Below are positions 45,375-55,230 of a stretch of 64,000 bases of DNA, one piece after another; within the stretch, counting starts at the first letter, position 1; every line of letters starts with the position of its first letter. Made by a program: the position numbers and the translations under genes. The DNA comes from Myroides fluvii. Lineage in GTDB: Bacteria > Bacteroidota > Bacteroidia > Flavobacteriales > Flavobacteriaceae. The notes below the pieces were generated by a model. The model saw nothing but the letters and a program-made list of their open reading frames with translations, did no database searches and was not told where the DNA came from. The stretch is taken from assembly GCF_009792295.1 (NCBI RefSeq), contig NZ_CP039934.1, positions 2,748,501-2,812,500 of the forward strand. Reading direction: 5' to 3'.

Positions 45375-48200
45375 TTATCTTGTTACTTCTTCAATCAAAT
45401 AGAAAATCGATTGAAAACGCTGATTGCTATGTGCGGTTAAACCAATTTCGCAAGTTCTACTTGTTGAATACCCCCCTGAACAGGTCGTCGGTATTTGCTG
45501 TGTGATGTTTTTTGTACCATGTTGATTTAATTCTGGAAAAGTAAATCCACGGTCTCCAGCAAAACCACAACAATTGCTATCAATATAGTTTACTTTTTTA
45601 GCACATTGTTTAGCAATATCTACTAATTTTTTTTCTAAACCTAATTTTTTCACAGAACAAACGGGGAAAATTGTTATTTCATCTCGCATTTTTGTAATTG
45701 ATAAGGATGGAAGAACAAAATCTAATACAAATTCAATAGGATCGTAAAATGGAACAATACTTTGATCATGCTGATCGTGAAAGGTATAGTAACAAGGGCT
45801 CATATCAAATAAAACAGGGTATTTTCCTTGCTCTGAGGCTATTACTAATGCTTCCTCTAAGGCCGTAGATTTTTGAAGACCTTCATCATGAAATCCCTTA
45901 CTGCTAAATGGCATTCCACAGCATAAGTTGGTTACATTTTCGGGGTAGATGACTTCGTATCGAGCCCGATGTAAAAGGAGTACAATTAAATCTTTGAGGT
46001 CTAAATCCTGTTTTGTATAATCTTTTGATTTTCCCATTGTGCGATTGATACAAGAAGGAAAATAAACAACTTTATGGTCGTTGTGTTCAGTTAAGGGCAA
46101 GGGCTTTATCGCTGTTTTAGTTCCAGTTGGCATGGCTGTATTCCACTGGGGGAGTTTATTGTTACTCCAAGCTCTCATTTTCGTAGACAAACGAAGCATG
46201 ATGCGATCACCTAAGGTATTTTGAAAAAATCGAACAAATTTTAAACTATAACGGCCTAATTGGGTAATGCGATTGAGATGTGCTGCAAAATAGAGCGCGT
46301 CTTGATGATTTTTAACGGTTAAGTGATTCGATCGCCAACTTTTGACATATTTGCCCGTGTCAATTTTAACCGGACAAGCCACTGCACACAACCCATCGGT
46401 AGCACAAGTATCATCTACGTAGTACTTTGCTTGTTTGCGAAGGTGTTCTAATAACTTTGGGTTTTCGTGTGTTTGTGCTAAGTGAGCAATCTCCCTTCCA
46501 ACTACTATACGTTGACGCGGTGATAATGTCAATCCCTCCGATACGCAATGAGATTCACAAAATCCACATTCAATGCATGTATCTATAATAGGATGGGTTG
46601 CAGGTGTCGATTTTAGGTTTTCTAAGTGAATAGTGGGATTGGCGTTGATCATTACCCCCGGATTGATGACGTGATGCGGGTCAAATATATGCTTAATTCG
46701 AAGCATGAAAGAATAAGCCTGTTCTCCCCATTCTCTTTCAACAAAAGGAGCCATATTGCGTCCTGTACCATGCTCCGCTTTCAAAGAACCATCAAATTGC
46801 ACCACCACCAAATGAACAAGATCATCCATTAAATTAGCATAGCGCTGAATAGAAGATTTCGAGCTAAAGTCTTGAGAAAAAACCAAGTGTAAATTACCCT
46901 CTAAAGCATGTCCAAATAAGACCGCATCGTCATAATGATACTGAGCAAATAGTTGTTGTAGGGCCAAACTTGCCTCTGCTAATCGATCTAAAGGAAAGGC
47001 AACATCCTCAATAATACACGTTGTTCCTGTGGCTCTTAATGCTCCAGTAGTTGGTAATAAACCATTGCGCGCTTTCCAATTAAAGGCATATTCTTTTGGA
47101 TCTGAAGTAAAGATAAAAGGAGCTAGAGTGGAAATGGAAGCCATGGCCTGACGAATTTCCTCCTCTTTTTGCATGAGTTCGTGCGTATCATTAGCTTGTA
47201 TTTCTACAAGTAATAAACAAGCCGATTCTGGCAAGGTTTTAAAATAATCCGGAGCCTGAGGTTCGTCTTCAATCGAGCGAATGCTATTGCGGTCTAATAG
47301 CTCGACAGCGGCAACAGGGCTCTTTTTTAAATAGGGAACTGCTTGGCAAGCTGCTGTAATAGAGTCGAAAACAAGCAAGCTACATGCCTTTTTTTGATAG
47401 TTCACAACAGTGTGATAGGTAATGGTCGATATAAAGGCAAGTGTTCCTTCCGAACCAATCATCAAGTGTTTGAGGATGTCAAATGGATCTTGATAATCGA
47501 TAAATGCATTTAGACTGTATCCTGTTGTATTTTTAATTTTATACTTGCGTTTGATTCGCTCGTATAATACGGTATCTTGTTGTATTTCTTGGTGAATTGC
47601 TAGAATTTCAGCTAGAATTTCTGGGTGTTTAATTTCAAATGCATGGCGACTGACAGCATCTGCAGTGTCCAAGACTGTACCATCGTAAAAAACAAGGCGT
47701 ATATCAGCAACAGTGTTATAGGAGTTTTGCGCTGTTCCACAACACATTCCACTCGCATTGTTAGCGGCAATTCCACCAATCATAGCTGCGTTAATTGAAC
47801 CTGGATCGGGGCCGATTTTACGACCATAAGGAGCAAGTAGAATATTTGCTCTTCCTCCAATGATACCCGGTTGAAAAGTAGCGCGTAACCCTTTGTTGTC
47901 AATACTGTATTCTTTCCAATGATGCGTAGCAATTAACAGGATAGAATCTGTTATCGCTTGTCCAGATAAACTCGTCCCTGCCGCTCGATAGGTAATGGGT
48001 AACTTTTTTTGATGAGCCAATGCAATTACACCGATGGCTTCTGCTTCATTTCTTACTTCAACAACGACTTGAGGAGTTAATCGATAAAAACTCGCATCCG
48101 TCCCATAAGCAAGAGTCTGTAAGGGATCTGTAATAATTTGTTGTGGAGGAAGGTGTTTTTCCAATTCACGAGTAAAAGAAGCGTAACTCTCCGATAGCAT
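45375..48200 (-). CDS. Fused FAD-linked oxidase and Fe-S oxidoreductase (D-lactate/glycolate type)
   Basis: A 941-residue fusion of a GlcD/Dld-like FAD-binding half and a GlcF-like iron-sulfur half. The start at 48200 (MLSESYASF) is preferred; the longer frame to 48296 runs into repeat DNA. The FAD domain has TYRAAGTSLSGQ and GGIAANNASGMCCG; the oxidase C-terminal domain has LFGHALEGNLHLVF and EHGTGRNMAPFVE. Two 4Fe-4S ligand sets follow (CIECGFCESHC and CATDGLCAVACP), then CCG domains (CCGMPFSSKG and CCGFAGDRGF). It probably oxidises a 2-hydroxy acid such as D-lactate and passes electrons to the respiratory chain; the exact substrate is not certain. Confidence 0.9.
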   Translation of the reverse strand: MLSESYASFTRELEKHLPPQQIITDPLQTLAYGTDASFYRLTPQVVVEVRNEAEAIGVIALAHQKKLPITYRAAGTSLSGQAITDSILLIATHHWKEYSIDNKGLRATFQPGIIGGRANILLAPYGRKIGPDPGSINAAMIGGIAANNASGMCCGTAQNSYNTVADIRLVFYDGTVLDTADAVSRHAFEIKHPEILAEILAIHQEIQQDTVLYERIKRKYKIKNTTGYSLNAFIDYQDPFDILKHLMIGSEGTLAFISTITYHTVVNYQKKACSLLVFDSITAACQAVPYLKKSPVAAVELLDRNSIRSIEDEPQAPDYFKTLPESACLLLVEIQANDTHELMQKEEEIRQAMASISTLAPFIFTSDPKEYAFNWKARNGLLPTTGALRATGTTCIIEDVAFPLDRLAEASLALQQLFAQYHYDDAVLFGHALEGNLHLVFSQDFSSKSSIQRYANLMDDLVHLVVVQFDGSLKAEHGTGRNMAPFVEREWGEQAYSFMLRIKHIFDPHHVINPGVMINANPTIHLENLKSTPATHPIIDTCIECGFCESHCVSEGLTLSPRQRIVVGREIAHLAQTHENPKLLEHLRKQAKYYVDDTCATDGLCAVACPVKIDTGKYVKSWRSNHLTVKNHQDALYFAAHLNRITQLGRYSLKFVRFFQNTLGDRIMLRLSTKMRAWSNNKLPQWNTAMPTGTKTAIKPLPLTEHNDHKVVYFPSCINRTMGKSKDYTKQDLDLKDLIVLLLHRARYEVIYPENVTNLCCGMPFSSKGFHDEGLQKSTALEEALVIASEQGKYPVLFDMSPCYYTFHDQHDQSIVPFYDPIEFVLDFVLPSLSITKMRDEITIFPVCSVKKLGLEKKLVDIAKQCAKKVNYIDSNCCGFAGDRGFTFPELNQHGTKNITQQIPTTCSGGYSTSRTCEIGLTAHSNQRFQSIFYLIEEVTR

Positions 48201-48286
48201 AACAGTGATTTTTTGTTTTGGTAGCAGAAAGTTACAACAAAAAAGGGAAAGGGGAAATCGTAACGAAGTGAAAATCGAAACGAAGT

Positions 48287-48785
48287 GGAGATTCATCGAA
48301 TACCAAAATAAAATATAAACCGAATGAGATAAAGAGGAAATCGGTAGTTTTTTCTAAAATAAGATGGTTTGTTCTTTCATCGAATAAATTTTCAAAAAGC
48401 AAAAAAGCAAAAAAGCAAAAAAGCGAAAATACAAATTGGAGATTCATCGAATACCAAAATAAAATATAAACTGAATGAGATAAAGAGGAAATCGGAAATC
48501 GGTGTTTTTTTCTAAAATAAGATGGTTTGTTCTTTCATCGAATAAATTCTCAAAAAGCAAAAAAGCAAAAAAGCAAAAATACAAATTGGAGATTCATCGA
48601 ATACCAAAATAAAATATAAATCGAATGAGATAAAGAGGAAATCGGTGTTTTTTTCTAAAATAAGATGGTTTGTTCTTTGATCGAATAAATTTTCAAAAAG
48701 CAAAAAAGCGAAAAAGCGAAAATACAAATTGGAGATTCATCGAATACCAAAATAAAATATAAACCGAATGAGATAAAGAGGAGGG
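48287..48785. repeat. Tandem array of about 150-bp non-coding repeats
   Basis: Units start with GGAGATTCATCGAATACC at 48287, 48438, 48588 and 48731 (the last is truncated at about 48785), spacing 151, 150 and 143 bases. Each contains AAATAAAATATAAA, AAGATGGTTTGTTC, TTC(T)TT(C/G)ATCGAATAAA and an A-rich run of AAAAAGC units of varying number. Length differences come from these AAAAAGC units. The open frames across the array on the minus strand are not convincing genes. It lies between the oxidoreductase 5' end and the acyl-CoA synthetase 3' end. Confidence 0.92.
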
Positions 48786-48883
48786 GATTTTTACAAAAAA
48801 GTGAAGAAATATAAAATTAATGAAAACATTTTCTTCTTATTGAAAATCTACCCTTTTCCTCTTTCTTCTCTCTTCTCTCCATT

Positions 48884-50575
48884 CTATTGTTTATAAACAA
48901 ACTCCATAGGTACCTCTATCTTTTTCGCTAGGCGTTCGGCTTGTAAGGCACGAAGTTCTACGCGTTTGATTTTACCGCTGATTGTTTTTGGTAATTCCGT
49001 GACAAATTCAATTCGACGAGGCATTTTATAGGGGGCAAGATGTCGGCGTGAAAATTGAAAAAGTTCATCCGCTAATGCTGCATGGGCGTGCTGAATGTCT
49101 TTGATGATAACAAAAGCTTTCACTTCAAAACCTTTGACTTCATGTGGACTTGCAACAACTGCGGATTCGATTACTGCAGGGTGTTCTAGTAGAATACTCT
49201 CCACTTCAAAAGGACCGATACGGTAATCTGAAGCCTTGATTACATCGTCATCACGCCCGATGAACCAAATATAACCATCATCGTCTTTATAGGCTTTGTC
49301 CCCCGTAAAATAAACACCATTTTTAAACACTTGTTGTTGACGTTCTTTGTCATACATATACTCTTTAAAAATGCCGTTAATTTTGCCTGTATTTGTTTTG
49401 ACGCAGATATTGCCTTCCTCGTTATTGGCTAGTTCTTGTCCTTCGTCATCTGCAATGACTATATCATACAAAAAAGTGGGTTTCCCCATAGATCCGTATT
49501 TCAGTGTAGCAGTAGGATAATTGGCTACCATACACGTACTTTCAGTTTGGCCAAATCCGTCGCGAATGTATAGGCCCGTTGCTTCATGCCATTCTTCAAT
49601 AATCTCGGGATTAAGAGGCTCTCCAGCCGCTACGCATTGACGTAGACTAAATGTATAAGCGGATAAGTTTTCTTGGATAAAGAAGCGCAAGACTGTCGGT
49701 GGAGCACAAAGTGTTGTGATTTTGTGCTGTTCAATTAATGCAAGTGTTTTTGCGGCATTAAAACGCTCCTTGGTGTGAAAAGCAAAGATAGTAGCCCCTA
49801 CATTCCAAGGTGCAAATAGACTACTCCAAGCAAATTTAGCCCAACCAGGTTGAGAAATATTGTAGTGAATATCGTCCTTTTTTAAGCCAATCCAAGCTGT
49901 TGTGGTTAAATTGCCGATAGGATAACTTAGTTGAGTATGACAAACAATCTTGGGCATTCCAGTTGTGCCAGAGGTAAAAAATAAGAATAGATTGTCATCG
50001 GGTTTCGTTTCTGCAGCTTCGGCCTCTGTACTTTGTTCATCTAATACGGACAAGGGGTACCAACCTTCGCGTTGCCCATCAATGATAATTTTAATCGGAA
50101 TATTGAGGTTGGCAGCTTTTTCCGCTTCATCTATTTTTGTTACATTATCCGCATCGGCTATAATGACTTGAGGATTAATTTTTTCAAAGCGATATTTTAA
50201 GTCATTTACTCCTAATATACTCGCGGCAGGAGATAAGCGAAAACCTCCTTTAATAGCGGCTAAATGCGTGACCCAGTTGATGCGCTGTAACATCATTTGC
50301 GTCAGAATTACATCTTGCTGTTGAATTCCCTTTTCTCGAAGGAAATTTAAAAGTTGATTGTACCGGTTATATAACGTTTGAAATGTATAGTGTTCCGTTT
50401 TCAGTCCATCGGTCCATAGTAGCGCTGTTTTATCAGGAGTTTCGCTTACGTGGATCCCTTCAAATATTTCCGTTACCCAGTTGAAACATTTTGGTTTCTC
50501 TACTTGTAGACGGTGTAAAGCATCAAAGTCCTCTTCGGAAATAAAATTTCCAATGCTTTTAAATAAATCTTTCAT
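48884..50575 (-). CDS. Acyl-CoA synthetase (AMP-forming, medium-chain/ACS-like)
   Basis: A 563-residue adenylate-forming ligase. The AMP-binding P-loop is FFTSGTTGMPKIV; later motifs are DGFGQTES, YFTGDKAYKDDDGYIWFIGRDDDVIK and the C-terminal TISGKIKR with the catalytic lysine. The length and the sequence around HYNISQPGWAKFAWSS match the medium-chain acyl-CoA synthetase group rather than acetyl-CoA synthetase proper. It activates a carboxylic acid to its CoA ester with ATP. Substrate unknown. It is read alone on the minus strand; repeat DNA lies behind its 3' end. Confidence 0.9.
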   Translation of the reverse strand: MKDLFKSIGNFISEEDFDALHRLQVEKPKCFNWVTEIFEGIHVSETPDKTALLWTDGLKTEHYTFQTLYNRYNQLLNFLREKGIQQQDVILTQMMLQRINWVTHLAAIKGGFRLSPAASILGVNDLKYRFEKINPQVIIADADNVTKIDEAEKAANLNIPIKIIIDGQREGWYPLSVLDEQSTEAEAAETKPDDNLFLFFTSGTTGMPKIVCHTQLSYPIGNLTTTAWIGLKKDDIHYNISQPGWAKFAWSSLFAPWNVGATIFAFHTKERFNAAKTLALIEQHKITTLCAPPTVLRFFIQENLSAYTFSLRQCVAAGEPLNPEIIEEWHEATGLYIRDGFGQTESTCMVANYPTATLKYGSMGKPTFLYDIVIADDEGQELANNEEGNICVKTNTGKINGIFKEYMYDKERQQQVFKNGVYFTGDKAYKDDDGYIWFIGRDDDVIKASDYRIGPFEVESILLEHPAVIESAVVASPHEVKGFEVKAFVIIKDIQHAHAALADELFQFSRRHLAPYKMPRRIEFVTELPKTISGKIKRVELRALQAERLAKKIEVPMEFVYKQ

Positions 50576-50964
50576 GTTTTGTGGTTTTTTGTGGTAGTAT
50601 AAGATACATAAAAGGATTTAAAATACACAAGACAAAGTAGTCATAGCCTTTTTTTCGTCATTTTATGGGTGAAAAAGACGCATGTTCGAATTTATGGTAA
50701 GATAAAAGTTCGTTTTGTGTATTAATTTAAAAATAAGAGTAATTAGTGATTTTACGTCTTTTTTTTTGTTAAAAAACAGAGTATATGGTCATTGTTTTTA
50801 ATAAAACAAAATATTTATTGTTTTTTGGTAATGGTGGTTTTTGTTCATTTATCAATGAAAAAATCATTATTGCTTATTATTTTTAAATAAAATAACATTT
50901 CGTTGCAATATGGTTAATAAAATTTCGTTTTCTTTGGTACAAACAAAGAAACTAAAAAAAGATT
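50576..50964. other. Divergent intergenic region, acyl-CoA synthetase/lpxD
   Basis: A 389-base AT-rich gap without a gene; it must hold both divergent promoters. An inverted repeat TTTCTTTG-N7-CAAAGAAA at 50929-50951 lies just before lpxD and overlaps a weak -7-like TTTCTTTG. It could be an operator or chance. Nothing else stands out. Confidence 0.5.
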
Positions 50965-51969
50965 ATGAAAACGTACTCCTTAAATGAAATAAATGATATT
51001 TTAAACGGAAGCATAATAGGAACAACAGTGAAAAAAATTCACGCAGCAGAGCAATTAGACAAAGCACAAGACGGTCAAATCTCCTTCATAGGAAATAAAA
51101 AATACGAGCGTTTATGGGCAAATTCTAAAGCTAGTATTGCAATTGTTAATCGCGATATTTCGATCGCACCTGGAGAGGATCGCGCCTTTATCAAAGTGGA
51201 TAATGTGGATTTAGCGATGTCTCAGTTACTTGCTTTTTTTGCACCCGAATTACCACGAGTAAAAGAGGGAATACATCCTAGCGCAACAATTGATGCTACA
51301 GCAAAAATAGGAAAAGGAACACAGATTGGGGCTGGATGTTATATTGGAGAGCATGTTGTTTTGGGAGAAAATGTTGTGGTATATCCTAATGTTACCATTT
51401 TAGATCATTCTGTTGTTGGTAGTGATACGGTTTTATGGTCTGGTGTTGTGGTGCGCGAACGCACACAAATCGGAAATCATTGTATTATTCATCCTAATGC
51501 TGTACTTGGTGCAGATGGATTCGGTTTTTGTCCTTCAGAAAAAGGATTGGTAAAGATTCCTCAAATTGGACATGTTATCCTAGGGAATTACGTTGAAATC
51601 GGTGCAAATTCTTGTGTGGATCGCGGGAAATTCAGCGCGACTATTATTGGTGATGGTTGTAAAATAGATAATTTAGTTCAGATCGGTCATAATTCTGTGT
51701 TGGGTAAATGTTGTATTATGGCAGGAAACAGTGGATTAGCTGGATCTGTAACTTTAGGTAATTTTGTGGTTATTGGAGGTAGTGCGTCAATTAAAGATCA
51801 CGTTACTTTAGGAGATGGAGTAGTAGTAGGTGCAGGTTCTGGGGTAACAGGAGACGTTGAGGCAGGAAAAACAGTTTTGGGCTATCCTGCTTTGGAAGCA
51901 AAAACAACCTTGAAACAATGGGCTTTTTTAAAGCAGTTAGTGAAAAGTTATAACACAAAAGGATCTTAA
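50965..51969 (+). CDS. lpxD: UDP-3-O-acylglucosamine N-acyltransferase
   Basis: A 334-residue enzyme of lipid A synthesis that N-acylates UDP-3-O-acylglucosamine. The N-terminal uridine-binding domain (about 1-100) is followed by a left-handed beta-helix built from hexapeptide repeats (IGKGTQIGAGCYIG, IGNHCIIHPNAVLGADGFGF, and so on). The catalytic His is in QIGHNSVLGK, and the end is a short helix (LKQWAFLKQLVKS). Cytosolic. It is monocistronic here, not beside lpxC or lpxA. Confidence 0.95.
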   Translation: MKTYSLNEINDILNGSIIGTTVKKIHAAEQLDKAQDGQISFIGNKKYERLWANSKASIAIVNRDISIAPGEDRAFIKVDNVDLAMSQLLAFFAPELPRVKEGIHPSATIDATAKIGKGTQIGAGCYIGEHVVLGENVVVYPNVTILDHSVVGSDTVLWSGVVVRERTQIGNHCIIHPNAVLGADGFGFCPSEKGLVKIPQIGHVILGNYVEIGANSCVDRGKFSATIIGDGCKIDNLVQIGHNSVLGKCCIMAGNSGLAGSVTLGNFVVIGGSASIKDHVTLGDGVVVGAGSGVTGDVEAGKTVLGYPALEAKTTLKQWAFLKQLVKSYNTKGS

Positions 51970-52119
51970 TATTTTTAAAAGGGGCATGTAACTTTTCTCT
52001 TTTGTTTGAGATCCTATGAACCCTGTTTTTCATTTACCTGTACTTCGCGTTTACCATCGGAAATCATACTATTCTTTATTCAGGTAAATCAGTATAAAAA
52101 AGACAAGAAGAACGATACA

Positions 52120-52157
52120 AAAAGCCCCTATAGATGCAATCTATAGGGGCTTTTACT
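52120..52157. terminator. Bidirectional terminator between lpxD and DUF6048
   Basis: A perfect 16-base-pair stem (AAAAGCCCCTATAGAT with ATCTATAGGGGCTTTT) around GCA, A-rich on one side and T-rich on the other. Confidence 0.92.
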
Positions 52158-52170
52158 TATTTTTTTTTAG

Positions 52171-53025
52171 CTATTCTCCAGCTTTTTGTTTGTTCTCTTG
52201 AATCGTTTTTAAGTCTTCTGACTCCATTTTATTCCCTTCTAGATCATATTTGGTGTCTTTTTCAGGAATCGTAAATGCTTTTTTGTTGGACTTATACAAT
52301 GGGATGAAATAACTCACGGTATAATTAAAGCCAACTCCAATTGCTCCACTGTATTTTCGATTATACCCTGGGATAAATAAGTTCTCGAAATCATCTGGTT
52401 GCTTTTGGGTGATTAAACCTGTTAATCGAAGGCTGAATCCCATGAAAACATTGTTAAAAACTCTTGTTTTTATTCCTGCAACAAATTCTACCCAATGCGC
52501 AGATAAACCGCTGTATTTTTTATTTACAGGAATAGCGGTATTTTCAAAATACGGATTAGTGGTGTAGGGCTTATACCAATCTAAGGTTTGAGAAAATGTA
52601 GCAAAACCATAGCGCCCTCCCACATAAATCATATCCTCTCGATCCAACCAGTTTTCATGCAGGTTGTAATCAACTCCAAGGCGTAGATAAGTCCCATTCG
52701 TTGTATAGCCGTAAGTACTTTCTGTTTTATTGAGTTTGTCGTGTCCAAATTCTGCCACGGCAAAAAGTTTTTTTGTCAATCGATAATCTCCAACAACTTC
52801 AAATCCATTGTAAGTTTTGTCATACATCGAACGGGTAATTCGAAACAAATCAGCACCAACTCTTAATCCGTATCGCTGTGGGTATTTAGGAGGAGTTGGG
52901 GTTGCCATGTGCGTATTATCTGTCTCTTTTTGTGTTTCGCCTGTTTTCTTTTGAGCTAAACTCACAATAGAAAACAACAAAATCACACTACTAGTAATAT
53001 ACTTTAAAATGAGCTTCCTTTTCAT
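52171..53025 (-). CDS. DUF6048 family outer-membrane protein
   Basis: A 284-residue exported protein. The signal peptide ends near VSLAQ; then come a Thr-rich linker and a beta-barrel-like body (RYGLRVGADLFR, FEVVGDYRLTKKLFAVAEFGHD, MIYVGGRYGFATFSQ, YSGAIGVGFNYTVSYFIPLY). I recognise it as DUF6048, a flavobacterial family of unknown function. Its start overlaps the end of the upstream DUF6452 gene by 35 bases, so the pair is co-translated. A pairing of these two families is familiar from other flavobacteria. Confidence 0.82.
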   Translation of the reverse strand: MKRKLILKYITSSVILLFSIVSLAQKKTGETQKETDNTHMATPTPPKYPQRYGLRVGADLFRITRSMYDKTYNGFEVVGDYRLTKKLFAVAEFGHDKLNKTESTYGYTTNGTYLRLGVDYNLHENWLDREDMIYVGGRYGFATFSQTLDWYKPYTTNPYFENTAIPVNKKYSGLSAHWVEFVAGIKTRVFNNVFMGFSLRLTGLITQKQPDDFENLFIPGYNRKYSGAIGVGFNYTVSYFIPLYKSNKKAFTIPEKDTKYDLEGNKMESEDLKTIQENKQKAGE

Positions 53026-53527
53026 TTTCTGGGTTTTCTAAATTGTTGTCTATTTCGTTTGTTTCCGTAGTATAGAGCTTAATCCAATTGCCTTTCGTTG
53101 TGCTGGCTTTTCCATTTAAAAGGGGAGAACTACCGTCTTGCAATAAGGAAAAGGTGGAAACATAACCACAAGCTTTGTTTAAATAAGTAGTATTTACTCT
53201 GTATTTTAGTGTTAGTGTATCACGAATAATTAAGGTTTCTTTTCCCTTTGTTTCTTTGATTTGCAATACCCAATCCGTTTCTTGTTTATCCAAGCGAAGA
53301 GGAAGTAATAGCGTGTTACCATTACTTCGAATAGTGTCTTGTATTCCTATTGCATAGGCCTCAACGAGACCATTTTTTGTAACTTCCTGATCTTCGTAAT
53401 TGAAGAATTGAATTTTGTAATTCGGAGTTGTAGGTTCTTCTTTGCCACATATATCATCTTTTTCACACGCTACAAAAACAAAGGCAGCGAGACATAGAAA
53501 AGAGGTGATAACCAGTATTTTTTTCAT
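52991..53527 (-). CDS. DUF6452 family lipoprotein
   Basis: A 178-residue lipoprotein. The start at 53527 (MKKILVITSFLCLAAFVFVAC) is chosen because it gives a proper lipobox with C21 followed by EKDDIC; the in-frame ATG at 53578 adds 17 residues before the signal peptide. A beta-rich body follows (YKIQFFNYEDQEVTKN, LLPLRLDKQETDWVLQI). It matches my memory of DUF6452, usually encoded next to DUF6048 as here. The two genes overlap by 35 bases. Function unknown; an envelope role is likely. Confidence 0.8.
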   Translation of the reverse strand: MKKILVITSFLCLAAFVFVACEKDDICGKEEPTTPNYKIQFFNYEDQEVTKNGLVEAYAIGIQDTIRSNGNTLLLPLRLDKQETDWVLQIKETKGKETLIIRDTLTLKYRVNTTYLNKACGYVSTFSLLQDGSSPLLNGKASTTKGNWIKLYTTETNEIDNNLENPENEKEAHFKVYY

Positions 53528-53641
53528 AAAAGAGTAAGTCTTACAGATTGTAAACAGCACCAAAAATACTAAAAACAAACCAAACGATTTATATACTTGG
53601 GATTGGTTTTGTAAATAAGTGAAAATAAAATGAAGGGAAAG

Positions 53642-53672
53642 TAAAAAGTCGGAAGAAACCTTCCGACTTTTT
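53642..53672 (-). terminator. Terminator after the ZIP transporter gene
   Basis: AAAAAGTCGGAAG pairs with CTTCCGACTTTTT around a short loop. It begins right at the stop codon of the minus-strand ZIP gene. Confidence 0.88.
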
Positions 53673-54399
53673 ATATGAAGTAAGCCGCAATTACACCCAG
53701 TAATATTGCTATTAGCTTATTGATATTGAATTTGTGATCTTCGTTACTTTCAAAGATAATAGTTGAAGAAATATGAAATAAGATTCCAACTACAATTGCT
53801 GATATTTCGGCATAGTACGTACTCAGAACAGGGACGTTACTCGAAATTAAAGTACCTAGAGGTGTCATAATGGAAAATAGCATCATAAAGGCAAAAACCA
53901 TTTTTTTATTCATTTGGGCATTGATAAAAAAGGCCGTTAGAATAATGGCAATTGGCAAATGATGAATTCCGATTCCCAAGGCCAACTCACTGTGTTGACT
54001 GATCGGCATTCCCTCAAACAAAGCGTGTATACACAAACTGATGAACAACAACCAAGGAATACGCTCTAATTTTTCATGTCCATGAACGTGTCCGTGTTCA
54101 GCTCCCTTAGAGAAATATTCTAAGATAATTTGAAATACAATACCTGCCATGATGAAAAAACCGATTCTTCCTGCACCACTGTGATCGTGATTGTGATCGT
54201 GTAGGTGTTCCCCACCTGTAATTAGGTCGCCAACAGCTGCCTGATATACATCCGGTAACAAATGGGTTACCGTTAGAGTAAGTAGAAAAGAACCGCTAAA
54301 CGCCATCAGTAATTTGAGGTGTTTTTTGTTTTTCGGTTGAATAAGTAGTGCAATTAAATATCCAATAATTACAGCTAATAAAGGTACGAGATACGCCAT
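53671..54399 (-). CDS. ZIP family metal transporter
   Basis: A 242-residue inner-membrane protein with about eight membrane segments, of the ZIP family that imports zinc or other divalent metals. Two histidine-rich cytosolic stretches (HLHDHNHDHSG and EHGHVHGHEK) and the intramembrane motif HALFEGMPIS, plus GIHHLPIAI, mark the metal path. It lies four bases downstream of the methyltransferase gene and is in one operon with it. Confidence 0.92.
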   Translation of the reverse strand: MAYLVPLLAVIIGYLIALLIQPKNKKHLKLLMAFSGSFLLTLTVTHLLPDVYQAAVGDLITGGEHLHDHNHDHSGAGRIGFFIMAGIVFQIILEYFSKGAEHGHVHGHEKLERIPWLLFISLCIHALFEGMPISQHSELALGIGIHHLPIAIILTAFFINAQMNKKMVFAFMMLFSIMTPLGTLISSNVPVLSTYYAEISAIVVGILFHISSTIIFESNEDHKFNINKLIAILLGVIAAYFI

Positions 54400-54403
54400 T
54401 GGC

Positions 54404-55135
54404 TTATTTAAAGATCATGATTAATCGATCAGATTCGTTTGGATAGAATTTTCTTAATTTATAATCGCCAAAAATATCAAGTAAGTAAATATCATTTTCA
54501 CTCATCATCCTTTCAAAGTCTTCTAAGGTAAATGCTTTTACGCGCTCTGAATAAGCGTGATCTTCTCCATCTGCTTGAAAGCGAATGTCTTTGATGATAT
54601 AACCCTCTTCTACTTTGCGCTCGATATGAAATTCAATGCCATCGACAACTTTAATTTCTGAGGGAACTAAATTAGCAATAACCTTATTGACATTCATAAA
54701 GTCAAGTACTGCTAATCCGTAATCAGATAAGCTATTGTGCATGGCTTTTAATACTTGAATGTTATCTTCTGGATTACTAAAATAACCAAAACTCGTGAAT
54801 AAGTTAAAAATAGCCTCGTATTTTTTTTCTAAAGGCTCACGCATATCGTGTACCTCGAAGTGTAGGGTCTCATTTTCTGCTATTTTAGCAGCTTCAATAC
54901 TGTTGGCAGATAAATCTGCTCCCACCACATCATACCCCAAACTGTTGAGGTAAATAGCATGACGACCCTTGCCACAAGCTAAATCTAATACCTTAGAGTT
55001 TTCGGCTAAGTTTAAATAATGGGTAAGATTATCGATAAAAAGTTGTGCTTCATCATAATCTCTATCCTTATATAAAATGTGATAATAAGGGGTATCAAAC
55101 CACGATGCGTACCAAGCTTTCTTCTGTTCAGACAT
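54404..55135 (-). CDS. Class I SAM-dependent methyltransferase
   Basis: A 243-residue cytosolic methyltransferase with motif I VLDLACGKGRHAIYL, post-I VVGADLS and motif IV IFNLFTSFGYF. The N-terminus AWYASWFDTPYYHILYKDRD is typical of a widespread bacterial methyltransferase type of unknown substrate. First gene of a two-gene operon with the ZIP transporter. Its promoter overlaps that of the divergent RNA methyltransferase gene. Confidence 0.88.
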   Translation of the reverse strand: MSEQKKAWYASWFDTPYYHILYKDRDYDEAQLFIDNLTHYLNLAENSKVLDLACGKGRHAIYLNSLGYDVVGADLSANSIEAAKIAENETLHFEVHDMREPLEKKYEAIFNLFTSFGYFSNPEDNIQVLKAMHNSLSDYGLAVLDFMNVNKVIANLVPSEIKVVDGIEFHIERKVEEGYIIKDIRFQADGEDHAYSERVKAFTLEDFERMMSENDIYLLDIFGDYKLRKFYPNESDRLIMIFK

Positions 55136-55164
55136 AGTTTTAATTTAAATCTTTTATTAGCTTA

Positions 55165-55172
55165 CAAATTTA
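55165..55172 (-). promoter_or_regulatory. Candidate -7 box (TAAATTTG), minus strand
   Basis: The minus strand reads TAAATTTG 30 bases before the methyltransferase start codon. It is three bases from the + strand box at 55176, so the two divergent promoters overlap. Confidence 0.4.
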
Positions 55173-55175
55173 CTT

Positions 55176-55183
55176 TATTTTTG
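55176..55183 (+). promoter_or_regulatory. Candidate -7 box (TATTTTTG), plus strand
   Basis: Matches TAnnTTTG, 47 bases before the start codon at 55231. Confidence 0.4.
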
Positions 55184-55230
55184 CACATCTAGATAACGAA
55201 TGCAATTATTCCTTATAGCGATATAGAAAA

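Noticed and set aside
48201..48296. Longer N-terminus for the FAD/Fe-S oxidoreductase
   Set aside because: The extra 32 residues are encoded in repeat-like DNA, are not like the family, and come before the normal MLSESY start.
48232..48727. Minus-strand frames of about 70 residues rich in Phe and Leu
   Set aside because: They run across the 150-bp array; the similar peptides reflect the DNA repeat. Unit lengths of 151, 150 and 143 break any common frame.
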